From: Camarhynchus parvulus | Lineage: Eukaryota; Chordata; Aves; Passeriformes; Thraupidae | Reading direction: 5' to 3' | NCBI RefSeq assembly: GCF_901933205.1 | Contig: NC_044582.1 | Coordinates: 19,009,820 to 19,073,819, forward strand | DNA: 64,000 nt | In this document: piece after piece, positions 20,140 to 32,553 of the stretch | Position numbering within the stretch: position 1 is the first letter of the stretch | Layout: the number at the start of each line of letters is the position of its first letter | The notes under the pieces: generated by a model | Databases searched by the model: none | What the model was told of the DNA's origin: nothing | The model's input: only the letters and a program-made list of their open reading frames with translations | Translations under genes and position numbers: made by a program

Positions 20140-23100
20140 GTGAGCGGGGCGGGTGGGGGCTGCGCCGGGCCGGGCCGGGCCGGGCCTCGGGGATGGAGCC
20201 GGGCCGGGCCTCCCGCGGGGATGGAGCCGGGCCGGGCCTCGGGGATGGAGCCGGGCCGCGGGGATGGAGCCGGGCCGGGCCTCGGGGATGGAGCCGGGCC
20301 GGGCCGCGGGGATGGAGCCGGGCCGGGCCGCGGGGAGCAGCGTGGGAGCCCTCGCTGGGGGGGTGGCTGAGCCTCGGGGGCTGCCGTGCCCCCGTAAATC
20401 TTTGAGGACACGCGGAGCCATCGATCCCCCAGCAGGGTCGGCCCACAGCGGGCTCTGAAGGCGCCTTTCAGTCAGGGTGTCGGTGTGGCGGGGCTCTGTT
20501 AGCAAAGGTGGAGATAACATTGTGTGTCTTCAGCTGGCGCCTCCCTTTGACTGCTTTTCTGCAGTCCTAAATCACTTAAGTGTTAGCACCCACTCACGGT
20601 TCTCCTCTCGAATATTTGCTTATCGATTGCTGGAACCCATATCAAATAATCTCCTTTCTCTTAAGGTGTAACTTACCTAAGAAGTACAGCTCACAAGCCA
20701 ATCAGCAGCCCATTAGCACTGAGGCCTGCTGATCTGGTGATGTGCCTGGAGCAGGTAAAGGAAGGGTGTGGGAATACTCCTACACGAAGCTTTTCCATTG
20801 TTGAACAAGATAAAGAGTGGCTTTGCCTAAATGGCGTGTTCAGCTTCATCAGTGTCCTGCTCTGCTGATGTATGGGGTGGAAAACGTTCCAGGAGACAAG
20901 CTGGACTTTGGCAGCTCCTGAAATGGGCAGCCAGGGTGTCTTGGTTTTTCAGGGAGCGTGAGTGACCTGAGTGCAGTGCGCCTAGAATGAGAAAGCTGAT
21001 ATCTCCAGCTTTAGAGTGAGCACACCTTCAGCTTGTCTCTTGATTTTTGAGGCTGTGTCCTTAGCACCATGGAATACTTATTTATTTAAGTGCCAGTTGC
21101 ATGAGTTAGTGTCTGGGAAAAGGACTTTCATTCTCTTGCAGTTATGCATCATCCTTGCACACTGACAAACATCCTGACAAACCATAACCAAGCCCTCGTG
21201 TAGCTCAGGTGTGAGCAGTCAGTGGGCTCCTGATAATCGTGGGTTACTTCATGAAAGGTAACTTCTCTGGCTTGTTGTCAGCTAAAAGTTGCTGGAGTAA
21301 CCCAGGAATGCCAGGGACCTTTTCTTTCACACTTTGACACTACATCTGGGCTTGGATTTGTAGAAATGGAGCTCTGAGAGTGTTGTACAGGCTCAATCTG
21401 TGTCTGCTGAGCTGGTACTGTTTGGAGTGTTTCTGCAGCTGGGGGCTCTGGGGAAGCTTTTCATCCTCTGGAGTCCTCCTGGTGATGGCACTTGACAAAA
21501 AAATGCTTTGCCTCTATGTAGTAGCCGCAGCACGAGTTTGGGGAGTTACCTGTGAAACTCGCTGCAGGTATGCGCAGCAGTCAGAGCTGTAGTAGCTGCA
21601 CATCAGTTGAGTCCATCTAAGTTGTCTCCAGTGGGAGAAGTTTCCCCAAGTAAAGCTGGAGTCTGTTTCCAGCCTCCTCTGCGGGGGTTGAATCTTGCAC
21701 GGTTTCAACCACATGTTAGGATCACACCCAGGCATTTATCTGAGTGAGTGCCATTCAGGGAGCCTTGCAAAACCCCGGGCAGGGAGGAAGCTGCTGAGTG
21801 TGCTGACACAGCCTCCTTAGCTGGTTTAGTTTGGAAGCATCAGGTCACATTTCTGAAGTGTTTAATTAGGAAATCTGGTGAGTCTTTACACAAAAAAGCA
21901 GAGGGAAAGGGTTTGCCCAGGTCTGTATTATTGGTTTAAACAAAATAATGGCATAAACTTCAGTTTCCAGTGCAAAATCACTTTTTAGAGCAGTGCGGTC
22001 CATGGCATGCAGAGCTGTTTTCTTATTTGCTTCCTTGACTGACTTTAGTTCAGAGTCTGCATCTGGGGATGAGTGCAGGAAAAGAACAAGTGCTCTCTGC
22101 AGGCCAGTTAATGGTTTGGGTGGATGAGGCTGTTGGGATTCCTCAAAACTGAAATGAAAGGAATGACACAGCAAGATGTCCTGTAGGACAGCTCTAAAGG
22201 CTGGAGTGCACACCAGGAGCTTGGTGTGGCTCAGAAGGTTGTGTGCTGCCTAACAAAGGGCTGCTGCCAGTCTGGAACAGTGACTTTAATCCAATATAAA
22301 TGTCTAGTGAAATCTGTGCCCATCCAATCAGGCATATGGAACTAGAGGGAGAACTCAACCAGTTACACAGGGAAGCTGGTACAAGGCCTGACTGCTGCTG
22401 AAGTGGACAGGCCACAAGAGGCAGACAGTCCAGTTCTAGAATAATCCTTTTCTAGATTGGTGGTGGGTTTTGATCATGTTTATTCCTCCAGTGTAAACAA
22501 ACACTTGATTTGTAATCAGGCTAAACAAGGGCCTGGAGAGAGGGCAAGAGGGAATGGATTTGAACTGAGAGATGGAAAGGTTAGATTAGATATTAGGGAT
22601 AAATCCTTCCCAGTGGGGGTGGGCAGGCCCTGGCACAGGTGCCCAGAGCAGCTGGGGCTGCCCCTGGATCCCTGGCAGTGCCCAAGAGCAGCTTGGACAG
22701 GGTTTGGAGCAACCTGGGATAGTGGAAGGTGTCCTTGTTATGGCAGGGGTGGCACTGGGTGGGCTTGAATGTCCCTTCTAACCCCAACCCTCCTGTGTTC
22801 AGTTTGATTAGGAGGTTTAAAGCCCGTTAGCAGTGAAATCTCGTTAGAGCTGGATTCAGCTAATGCAGCTTCTGCTTTTCTAAGGCTCTGCATTAGTCAC
22901 TGTCTCTAATTAGATATTAAGCATAAGTTTTCCATGTGTGTGAGTAAACTTGCTCACAAGGGAGGATATCATTTCTTCCTGGTCCTAATTTCCCTAATGT
23001 GGATGGCCTGTGGCTCTTATTCAGAGAAACTGCATGTCATCCCGGGATCGCATCTGGAATTGTCGGCTCCTGAGCCAAGCCCTGGAAATGCCCATTATTT

Positions 23101-26100
23101 ACAGCCTCTGCAGGATCTGGTGGTGTTTGCAGCTCGTGGCCATTCCCTCCTTCCCTCACTCTGGCAGCTGGAGCTGGGAGCCGTGGCTGTGCTGCTGTGG
23201 GGAGCACGAAGGGCTGCTGGGGCCGTGTGAGGCCACTGAAACACGACTCAAGTAAGCTGAGCCTGCCCACGGCCCTGCAGGCGTGCAGCCGGGGGACAAC
23301 AACGGGGCACTCCTGCAGGTGGGGGACAACGGGGCACTCCTGCAGCGGGGGAACAATGGGGCACCCACCCCTGCAGCTGGGGAATGGGGCATCCCTGCAG
23401 CCAGGGAACAACGGGGCACCCACCCCTGCAGCCGGGGAACAACGGGGCACCCACCCCTGCAGCCAGGGGACAATGGGGCACCCACCCCTGCAGCCGGGGG
23501 ACAACGGGGCACCCACCCCTGCAGCCGGGGGACAACGGGGCACCCACCCCTGCAACCGGGGAACAACGGGGCACCCACCCCTGCAGCTGGGGAATGGGGC
23601 ATCCCTGCAGCCTCCACAGCCTATTGCATGGAATGGTGGCATGTGCTGGTGTTTCTGTAGAAGTATTTTCTGATGCCTGGAAGGTTGATCCTTGATCCAG
23701 GTGTTTGGCACTGAAGCTCATTAGCTTGATAGTCAGTGAGCAGAGGTCTGGAGGAGTGGGAGAAGTTGGACTTTTCTGATAGGGTTATCAGGTTCAGGAG
23801 CTAAATTCAACCTGTTTGTGGTGACAGTGTAAATAAGGTTCCTCTTTAGGATTTGTGTCAGAGCCTGAATTAGTGTGGTTGGTTTTTTAACTTTGGAGTA
23901 TCTGGCAAGTGTTGGAATGAGACTGTGGTTTCTAGAGAGAGGCAATTCCTGAAGTGCCTCTCAAGGAAAGATTCGTTTGGCCAGCTGGGAGCTGCAACTT
24001 CCTTCTGTTCTCATGGCTGTTAGAAGTAACTTTGACTTGAAGAAGTCACACCACAGAAGTGCAGGAAAATGTTGCTCTAAAGAGCTCCACTGCTGTTTTG
24101 ATGCCTTTTGAACCACCCAGGTAGGCCGTAAGTCCCGTGTGTTGTTACTCCATACACACTGTGGCTAAGGGAGAAGGCTGATAAAATTTGAAGTATTTCT
24201 TAATGGCAGAAGTCTCTTGAAATGCATTGCATCACTTCATTAGCTAATAAAGCTCCTAGGAGGTGACTCAGACCCTTTCTTTGAGGTCCTGCTTGCTGTA
24301 CCCCAGATGGGCTAAAACAGGTGACTGAAATCAAATCTCCTTTTTCCATCTTGGTACTGAATTCCTGTAGAGCACTTTGTAAGCAATGGCAGAGCTTTAA
24401 CTAGTAGCATCTGGATAAGGACACTTCCTTGGCTATCAGAAACATGAAATGTCCTGAGCTCTTACATGACTGCCTTCTAGACAGACATATGCCTTCTTTA
24501 TGGTTGATATTTGCTAAGCAGTCCATGTGCTTTTAGATATTCAGTTAAACTCAGGGCTAGGGAAATAAAAATGTCTTTTCTTGTCATATACCACTGTTTT
24601 GGTTTCTGCAGGAATCATTCCTGGAAGTGCTGTTGGGAAGCCTTTCAGGCATTGAAGTTTCTAATCTGAGGTTCAGGCTTCTGATCATGATCACAAGTGG
24701 CTGGAATGCTGAAGTATTTCCTAAAGAAGGAAGCTGGACTGTAGAAAGGTGATTTGTCCATTTATGAGGCACTGCTTGGTTGAGGCTATGAGTGTTGCAG
24801 AGGAGGCTTAGTGTAGGGGTAGCTTGATATAATGCTAAAATTGCACTGCTTTTTAAATAATTTTTTAAGAAGACATTTTGGAGACATGCAGCATATTTTC
24901 TTAGTGCGAAAAGAAAGAAATTTTTAGGGATGAACAGCAGGGTTTAGTGTAATATTCTGGTTCAGGTGGATTGGGAGTGTCCTGGCTGGATTCCATAATC
25001 CAGTGGTGTTGTTTCCTAGTTGGTTAAGCTTGTTTGTGATCTCATCTAGCTGGATGAAAAGTATTATGATTAAAGATAAAGCAATCTTTCCTGTGTGATA
25101 GCAAAATCTGTATGAAGAAATTGGTCCTGTAACAGTAGTGAATCATGTCAGCTTTATGAGATGCAAACTAAAGGCTGCCCTGACCTTCTCTGATGATACA
25201 AAGAATGTCCTTGTGCAGGCTGTGGAATCAGAATCAAGCGCTTAGGGGGCTGCCAGTCCCTAGAGCTGTCCAAGGCCAGGCTAGACAGGGCTTGGAGCAA
25301 TCCGGGGTAGTGGAAGGTGCCCCTGCCCATGGCAGGGGGTGGAACTGGATGGGCTGTGAGGTTCCTCCCAAGTGAAACCACTCTACTATTCCATAACTCC
25401 CTGGAATTTGAGTTTCTGGCTGTAGCTTATGGTTTTGGAGAGGCAGATGAAGAAACCCAAATGTGTTTTGTTTGGTTTATGCTTTGACTCAAGACAACTG
25501 GAAATGGTAGGTTTAATAAGGTTGTTGTAAAATTAATTAAATTATAGAAGAGACAGAACTTGCATCCTTTATACACTTCTGGAATGTTAGGGGATGACAA
25601 GTTATCACTTGTCCAAAGTTTTCCTCTGGGAAATGAACTGCACCTGTAGCTGGCTTGTTCAGAAATGCTGCAGTCTGTGATTTAGTGCTGCCACTGACAT
25701 AAGGTGAGCTGAACCCAAACTGGTCCATGCAATAAAGTCCCTTAGTTCAGTCTGGATGCAGTTTTGCTGCTTTGAATAATAAGTACTCATCCGAGTAAGT
25801 GGGTTCATGCTGCACTAAAATCTCATGTTTGGGTTCTCTGGAAGCTTTGGAGAGAGCAGCTTTCAAACCAGGAGGCTGAAGGATTAGTTCTGGGGGTTCT
25901 TGGTGCATGTGGCCTCTGTTTAGTCTCCCTGGCCCTTATCTCCCACAGGCTTGGAGTTCACTTTGTTTGGTGACCTTCGGTTTGTGCTGGTGCTGTGTGG
26001 TCTGTGTGACCTCGGGGCTGAGGCCTCCAGCAGAATCCCTGCTGGGACAGCTCCTGCCCTTCCAGGAGCCCTGCAGGGAGCTCAGGGGCTGCCTGCTGGG

Positions 26101-29100
26101 GTGGGCTCCAGTGCTGAAAACAAGGCTGCTGTCCTTGATGCGCGTTTGAGCGGTGCTGCTGTGTGTGACAACAGCCAAAGGCTTTCCCATCGGGAATTGA
26201 AAATATTGCTGTGCATATCAAACTTGTTTTAAAGCTGATGTTTCAGGAGAAAGCATCTTATTGTGAGTACACAGTCATAGCACCGAGTACTTTGCTCTGG
26301 GAGGGAAGGCTGATTCAAACCAAGTGACTGCTAGTAAAAGTATGTTCCTTTTGTGCTGCTCTTCGAGTAGCTTTTGCATATGAATACTCTAAGTTGAAGC
26401 TGAATTCCTGGCTTTTTTCCTCTGAGGAGGTAGTAAACAAAAGCTCTCTAAATTCTGAGTGTAGAGAACAGTTTCTGGGCCAAGGCAGTTGAATGTGGTA
26501 GCAGAATCCATCAAAGGAGATCACTGTCTGCTGCTAAATTCCTTTAAATCGTTTTAACCAATTTTTGACCTGTCTTAAAAGAGAAGGGGACTTCCAATAG
26601 CTTTCTCTGGGTCCAGTGAGCAGAGGAACACCCACACTCGCGTCAGGGGAAGGTCTTTCAAATGAAGACCTGAGCTGACCCATGTGTTCGTGTCAGCTCT
26701 GGATCATCCCTCTGCAAAGCAGAGAACAGCTGAAACTCAACTGAGCAACTGCAGGTTTAAGGGTTTGAGGTTTTAAGCAAGTCAAAACAAGTTAGGGGAT
26801 GTGCAGTGTGGGTAGTGAGCACTTGGGAAGGAATCAGATGCAGCAGCTTTCCTGAAGATTCTGTAAAAGTTTCCCTGTGGTGGGTCACAGTAATTTCAAC
26901 ATTAAATTAAAGATGTGGCAAATGAAGTGCTGCTCCAATCTGCAGGAATCTGTGTCCTGAAAGAGCAGTGGGAGAACATGAAATGGGTACTGCAATTAGT
27001 GGGATGACTGGCACAGGGAGTGCTGCAAGGGAGGGCTGTAAACTCCTCACAGGGATGGGCAGGGAGTGTTTGGGCAGCCTAGAGCTTGATGAGGGTCACG
27101 ATAAGGTGGTTTATGGGTAGGAATCAGGCCAAAAAGGCAGATATCCTGGTGGGAGTCTCTTCTAGACCACCCAGCCCAGGATGAAGAGGCACCAAAATCC
27201 TTCTTAAGCTGCTGGGAGAAGTCTCACTGTGGCTAGGCCTTGTTCTCATAGGACACCTCAGCTTCCCACATGTCTGCTGGAAATAAACCCAGCAGGGAGG
27301 TGATGAGTCCAGGAGGTTCCTGGAATGTGTGTTCCTATTGATAAGAACAGCTCTCGAGAGAAGGATCTGGAAGGATCTGAGTGGGAATAGTTGGCAGCAT
27401 CTGGGATAAGGCTCAGCAGCACAGAGATGGAGGCTCAGGGAGTGCTTGGGAGACGCTGGGATAGGAGCTGTGGGTGTGGGGTGTGACTGTGGAGGCAGGA
27501 ATGTGGAGGCAGGAATGCTGTGGTGCTTGAGCAACTGGCAAGTGACCCTTCAGAGGCAAGATTGGTTGGAGGAGCTGAACTGAGCTGCCCCAGGCGTGGC
27601 AGCACGGCTGACCATGGGCTCTGAGCCGTGCTGGCCACTCTGGCTGCAATGGGCAGCACAGGCCCTGGCATTTCGGGCAGGAATGGGCAGCTCCTGGGCT
27701 GGCATTCCCATTGGGCACCCACCCTGCCACACTGAAAGGGGCAAAGTGGCTTCTGAAGCAGTGCTACAGGGCCTGACCCAAGCTCCTTGTGCAGCCCTGG
27801 TCCTGCTGCCCACACTGTTCCTGATACAAGCCAGGGGCCCTTGTCCTTCATGGCCACCTGGTCAGGCTCAGTTGCTCCTTGCAGCCTGTGGGCAGTCAGG
27901 CCCTAACTCTGGGGTGGTGTGTCTGCTTCAGAGATCCCAAAAGGCTTTGAACCCCAGGGAACTCTCTGGTGGTGTCAGGGGGGTGATGCAGACTTTGCTG
28001 CTGTGATACCAAACCCTAATTAAACAACTGAATGCTTTGGGATCAACCCTAATTTTTCCAAATGTGCTTGACTGTCTGGTTCTATTACACATAATGGATG
28101 TAGTGAGCTTCATAATGGCCACTGTGGCTGATTCACCTTCTGCCAAACAGCCAAGGGAGAAATCTGTAGTAGTGTTGAAAACTCTTGTTATGGCTGCAGG
28201 AGCTAGTTGGGAACTTGGCTCTCAAGCTGCTGCAGATGGAAGTGTTACAGACAGTAAAACATCTGCCACTGGAGAAGCTCTCCAGTGCAGTGCTGTTTGC
28301 AGCACTTCTGTCCCAGCTGGGAGTGATGCTGGAAACAAGCTCAGATCCTCTGGAGCTGCATTTGCCACTGCTGCACACGTTGCACACTGGCCCTGCAGGA
28401 AGCTGACCCAGCAGGTCCTTCCACTTTGCAGCCTTTCCCACTCCTCAGGGAGCCACCCCATACCTGTGGGTTGGAGGCTTCCTCCACAGGAGTGATTTAT
28501 TGCTGCAAAGGCTGGCCAGAGAGCAGCTTGCATCACAGGGAGCCCTTCTGGATATTGCTAGCTCCCAGGTAACTGGGGGATCCCCACAGGCAGGCCTTGG
28601 CTCCAGCAGTAGGTGAATGGCTTCTTCCTCCCCTTGCCCTGGCTGTCCATCTGCTAAGCTGTGCAAAGCACTTTCCCAGGTGACTTTGCTCCCCTGGCTG
28701 CCTCAAGGCTTGAAAAACGATTTCAGTGCTTGTAAGAAATGAGTTGTCTGACTTCACACAAGCTCCAGTACACATGGATTTAACATCCACGACTTCTTGG
28801 CCGTAAAACCTTCAGTTGGAAGGTGAATGGTTAGAAAAAGCTTGTGATATTTTACTATGTAAACCAGTTGTGTCAGATAAGTACTAAATTTAATTTCCTC
28901 TTTTTTTCTTTTTTCCAGTCAGGTCAATTCAGTGAAGATATGATTCCTACTGTGGGTTTCAACATGAGGAAAGTTACAAAGGGTAATGTTACAATAAAGG
29001 TATGTTGCCATTGTTGACTGTTTTCTTTAGGTTCTAGTTTGAAATTTACATGTTTGCTCTGTTTTGCTTCCAGCCTTGAGGCAAATATAGAACACTGAAG

Positions 29101-32100
29101 AGGCTCAGCTAAATCTGTCGAGTAGCTTAAGAAGACATTTATGTTTATTTATGGAGTTTCTGAAATGAGAATCTGTGTGTGATTCCCAGGTTCATGGACT
29201 AGTTAAAGCACTGTTGTGATAATGTTGTCTGGCTTAGATCTGGGTGTTTGAGACCCAGAGATGCTGCTTTGCTGCTCATCAGTTTGCTTAAGGGAAGGAT
29301 TTTTAACTGAATACATTGTATTTTCTTGTGTAGCTCAGTATGTAACCTTCATACACGGATGTTGTTACATCTGGTGCGAGGTGCTCCAGTTTGCACCTCC
29401 TGCTGTTGGGCCCTGAGCTCTGAGCAGCTGTGCAGGGGATTATTCCTGTTTTAGCATGGGAGGGGTCAAGCAGCTGCCTAAGGAGAAAGGAAAAACTGTA
29501 GTGATTTCTTGTCTTATCTTTGCCTGACATGTTTAAACACAGTGCATGGCTAAATTGTCTTTCTCCCCTTGCCTTAAGATTTGGGATATAGGAGGGCAGC
29601 CCCGGTTCCGGAGCATGTGGGAGCGATATTGCAGAGGAGTTAATGCTATTGTGTAAGTGTCCTTCCTTCAGCTCTGCTTCCTTCACACGGGCTTCTCTGC
29701 TCTGGGAGCCTCCCTAACACTGCATGCCTCACTCTGTAGTTCTCCTTGTGGTTCTGAACCTGCACTGCAACCACACTGACCTTGTTCACCCTTCAGTTCA
29801 GGGCTCAGGATGGGTTATTTTATCAGGGTCTGATCTGGAGTACCAACTCCTCCCTGTCTGAACTGGGTGGCAGTGCTAACTCAAAGCATCTTCCTTCTGC
29901 TCTGGTCTTAGAATATTTTTTTTGAAAGAACTAAATTCTTTGCTCAGAAGTCCTAGCTTTGTTGAATGCCTTGTTGAATATGCCCAAACCTGGGCGGTGT
30001 AGAGGAAAGAGTGAGTCTGCAGGAGCTCAGTATCACTGACCTAACCTGAAATTCTCTTTAAAGCTACATGGTAGATGCTGCAGATCGTGACAAAATAGAA
30101 GCCTCTCGGAATGAGCTGCACAATCTTCTAGATAAGCCCCAGTTACAAGGAATCCCTGTAAGTAACATCACCTTAAACACCATTAAATGTCTCTGAGGAA
30201 TGTGCGTCACTTGGGCAGCTCTGAAGTCTGCCTTGAACTCTGAATTATAAGGCCTAACCTTACTGGTCAGTATAAGCATGGGCAGTGCCTGCCCCCAGTG
30301 CCTTAAACCAGTTTTTGATCTTCAGTGGTGTTATTTCACTCAGTGCTCCCAAAACATAATAAATACAATTGAAGCAGTAGTTTAGATGATTCCACAGTTC
30401 CAGTTTGTGCTATTGACTAAAGGTTAACCACAATGTAGTACAGAAGTGTAGAGTTAAGTTTGGGGAATCTCAATGAGTGTGCTGCAAATGTTCTCAGATT
30501 TATCAGCTGATGTATTCTCTTGCTTGCTCTTTGCACAGAACAGTTTATTTGTACCCCCTCTTTCCCTGTGACTAGGTCAGTCTTCTTTCTTGCTCTGGTT
30601 TAACTGTGCATATCTCATTCCATTAGATTTTATAGGCAGATGCACACTGCTCATGAGACTCCCTTGAAGTTTGTTGGTTTTCTGGTTTTGGTTGGGGTTT
30701 TTGTCTGTTTGTTTGGGGTTTTTAAAAGCAAAGCAACAGCCATTTCTTTCTCTGGATTTCAGGTTCTAGTACTTGGAAATAAGAGAGACCTTCCTAATGC
30801 TTTGGATGAGAAACAGCTAATTGAAAAGATGTAAGTCTACCCCTTGCTAAGAAACATTTCTCTTCCTCAATAAATTCATGTACATAGGGTTGTTATTAGA
30901 TCAGGAAGCTTGCATTTATGAGTGGAAAACCCAGCAACAGCAGGTAACTGAATATTGTACAGAACAAGTTGTGTGGGGAAGGGGAAGAGGAGCAGCTCAG
31001 ACTGTCAGTAAGAGCCCTTGTGTCAGTGAAATGTGTGCTGACCTGTTCTCTCTTTCCTAGGAATCTTGCTGCTATTCAGGACAGAGAAATCTGCTGCTAC
31101 TCAATTTCTTGCAAAGAGAAAGATAATATAGGTAACTATTAACCCAAACCACTGAGAATGATAAAGTGCTGTCAGAGGATGGACTGGGGGGATTTTAAGT
31201 TCTTAAACAAACTTCCTGTCTTCAGGAAACCAGGAACAAATCAAAGACCAGTGTGTGAGTGCATGGGTTAAATTCAGTAAAACTTCTGATGGCAGTGAGG
31301 AAACCTGACTGGTGTTAAAGTTTTAGGGGTTGTAGTTACCAAAAATGCCAGTCCCTGTGAAATCTGCTCCTTTCTTCAGTCAGTTTGCAGGAAAGAGCTG
31401 GCTAGTCCATTGGCTGGGCCTGAATGATTTTATACTTCTGTCAGGTGCTCTCACCTCTGCCTCACTTGGGCAGGATGCCAAATACTTGCAGCAAGTTTTT
31501 TCTCAAGTTTATTCCCCAAGATTATTTCCCTTGAAATAATCACCTTCCCTTGCTGTGTTATCAAAGCAATTTGTGTTGTGGCATCTGCCAGTCCCCTGCA
31601 GCCAAACAGTGCCTTTTTCTGGCACAGACATCATATGCCTCAGAACTTGAGGAGTTCAGAGCAGAAACCATGTCCTGTAATCTCTGGTATTTGCCATAAG
31701 CTTTGTGAGTAAACTGAGTCATCTCAGCTGAGTGAAAACAGAATTTAACAACACTTTCCACCCTTTTCCTGATGCCTTCCATGGCTGCCATGGGATTAAC
31801 GCTGTTGCATTGCCAGGGTCACAGGAGTTTGCTGGTGAGGAAACGTCAGGGTGATGTTCCCAGGAGAAACTCTAAAGGATACCAGGATGGCTTTATAGGG
31901 GAAAAAGCTTCTTTCTAGGAAAACAGAATAGTCTGTGGATCAGTTGTGGCTTCCAAGAAGCCTCTGTCACCTTAGCATCAGTTAAATGTTCAGACATGCT
32001 GGATGGAAGCAGAGACTCCCTTCTCTGGAGATCCACACAAGACTTAACACGAGGGAAAGGCAGGGCCTTTCCCTTCCTAGGAGAGCCTCTTCCAGCAGAG

Positions 32101-32553
32101 AGGAGCACGATGCCTTGTACCACAGGGCTAAACCAGCTTTGTTCTCATCAGGGTGGGAGCTGCAGGCTGGCTGAACAGAGCAGTGCTGATCTAAAAATAA
32201 TTATTGGAGCCACAGTGAAGTGTCCCATGAAGGAATATCTTATTCCTAGAAATGGACTGAACTGAGGAACCAGGATGTGTGGGGCAGTGCCTGTCATTGT
32301 TACCTAAAGGATACTGAACAGTTACAGGATCAAAGCACGGACAGCAAACATCCAGAAAATCATTGTGTTCATCTGCTCTGGGCCATCCTCTAGAGAAGGG
32401 CTGGGATATTCCTGTCCTGTGTTTGGGACACTGGAATACCAAAGCCTTATCACATACCAGTACAGACACTTGAATGTGGAACTTCTCTTCTCTCTCCCTG
32501 TAGATATCACGCTTCAGTGGCTTATTCAGCATTCAAAATCTAGAAGAAGCTGA
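20017..32553 (+). CDS. ARL8B: ARL8B, lysosomal ARF-like small GTPase (complete, 7 coding exons)
   Basis: Small GTPase of the lysosome surface. When GTP-loaded it recruits effectors such as SKIP/PLEKHM2 with kinesin-1 and the HOPS complex, moving lysosomes outward and promoting their fusion. CDS joins 20017-20139, 28919-28999, 29579-29652, 30064-30157, 30763-30830, 31061-31131 and 32504-32553: 561 nt, 186 residues, exactly the family length. Motifs seen: P-loop GLQYSGKT (27-34), switch I Thr52, WDIGGQ (70-75) with the catalytic Gln75, NKRD (130-133) and SCK (163-165). The N terminus is [11 protein letters not shown], the amphipathic helix that is N-acetylated in place of ARF myristoylation. 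All introns are GT-AG. Differences from human that I can recall are conservative (Leu5, Asp for Glu in AADRDKIE, Ala150). Start ATG at 20017 has GCCACG before it. The reading frame stays open far upstream, but that is GC-rich UTR and CR1, not coding. ARL8A is excluded by near-identity to ARL8B. Confidence 0.97.
20158..20336. repeat. GC-rich minisatellite at the start of ARL8B intron 1
   Basis: About seven variable copies of a 16-24-bp unit, GGGATGGAGCCGGGCCGGGC, starting within 20 bp of the exon 1 donor. It is the downstream edge of the CpG island. Confidence 0.85.
22515..22800 (+). mobile_element. CR1 LINE 3' fragment, sense
   Basis: It has the passerine-type CR1 tail in order: TTAGATTAGATATTAGGGAT, AAATCCTTCCCAGTGGGGGT, GCCCAGAGCAGCTGGGGCTG, CCCCTGGATCCCTGGCAGTG, GGGTGGCACTGGGTGGGCTT. 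The 3' octamers are lost. Confidence 0.9.
23283..23613. repeat. Minisatellite, ~31-bp unit, in ARL8B intron 1
   Basis: About ten copies of a unit containing CACCCACCCCTGCAGCCGGG and GACAACGGGG, with shorter diverged copies at each end. Intronic. It produces long repeat ORFs with no coding meaning. Confidence 0.9.
25225..25395 (+). mobile_element. CR1 LINE 3' fragment, sense
   Basis: Short diverged CR1 tail: GTCCAAGGCCAGGCTAGACA, GGGCTTGGAGCAATCCGGGG, TAGTGGAAGGTGCCCCTGCC, GGAACTGGATGGGCTGTGAG. The 5' part is truncated. Confidence 0.85.
26985..27345 (+). mobile_element. CR1 ORF2 endonuclease-region fragment, decayed
   Basis: It matches the 5' half of CR1 ORF2, not the common 3' tail. Landmarks in order are GTGGGATGACTGGCACAGG, GAGTGTTTGGGCAGCCTAGA, GCAGATATCCTGGTGGGAGT, AGACCACCCAGCCCAGGATG, TCTGCTGGAAATAAACCCAG and GGAGGTTCCTGGAATGTGTG. 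In translation these correspond to the APE-type endonuclease stretch around DILVGV.RPP..DEE and the later ..CW. box. In-frame stops and indels make it non-functional. Confidence 0.75.
28919..28999 (+). CDS. ARL8B: ARL8B coding exon 2
   Basis: Residues 42-68, [20 protein letters not shown] onward, containing switch I. Acceptor TTTTTTCCAG, donor GTATGT, both phase 0. Confidence 0.96.
29579..29652 (+). CDS. ARL8B: ARL8B coding exon 3
   Basis: Residues 69-92 plus two bases of Val93. Carries WDIGGQ and switch II (RFRSMWERY). Donor GTAAGT. Confidence 0.96.
30064..30157 (+). CDS. ARL8B: ARL8B coding exon 4
   Basis: Last base of Val93 through Pro124 ([20 protein letters not shown]). Acceptor TCTTTAAAG, donor GTAAGT. 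Confidence 0.96.
30763..30830 (+). CDS. ARL8B: ARL8B coding exon 5
   Basis: Residues 125-146 plus two bases of Met147; contains the base-specificity motif NKRD. Donor GTAAGT. Confidence 0.96.
31061..31131 (+). CDS. ARL8B: ARL8B coding exon 6
   Basis: Last base of Met147 through Ile170 plus one base of Asp171; contains the SCK G5 motif. Acceptor TTTCCTAG, donor GTAACT. Confidence 0.95.
32504..32553 (+). CDS. ARL8B: ARL8B coding exon 7
   Basis: Asp171 to the stop: [15 protein letters not shown] then TGA at 32551-32553. Acceptor TCTCCCTGTAG. Confidence 0.96.

Larger units (their letters stand above)
19736..20390 (+). promoter_or_regulatory. ARL8B: ARL8B CpG-island promoter and 5' UTR
   Basis: Very GC- and CpG-rich sequence that encloses the first ARL8B exon, with GC boxes (GCCCCGCCCCG near 19730) and no TATA box at a useful distance. 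The transcription start is not determinable. The 5' UTR probably begins between about 19830 and 19960. Confidence 0.75.
20341..28918 (+). other. ARL8B: ARL8B intron 1
   Basis: The largest ARL8B intron. It contains three CR1 tails or fragments (22515, 25225, 26985) and a 31-bp minisatellite (23283). No further exon or RNA gene is recognisable in the rest. Confidence 0.85.
29000..32503 (+). other. ARL8B: ARL8B introns 2-6
   Basis: Introns 29000-29578, 29653-30063, 30158-30762, 30831-31060 and 31132-32503. All have GT-AG ends. No mobile element, RNA gene or extra exon recognised inside them. Confidence 0.8.

Noticed and set aside
19177..20370. 397-codon ORF in frame with the ARL8B ATG, suggesting an N-terminal extension
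   Set aside because: Its upstream part is a CR1 tail, a tandem array and GC-rich UTR that simply lacks stops. ARL8B is 186 residues in all vertebrates I know and its N-terminal helix must be at the very N terminus.
23283..23613. CRISPR-like regular repeats
   Set aside because: Tandem units without unique spacers in a vertebrate intron; a minisatellite.
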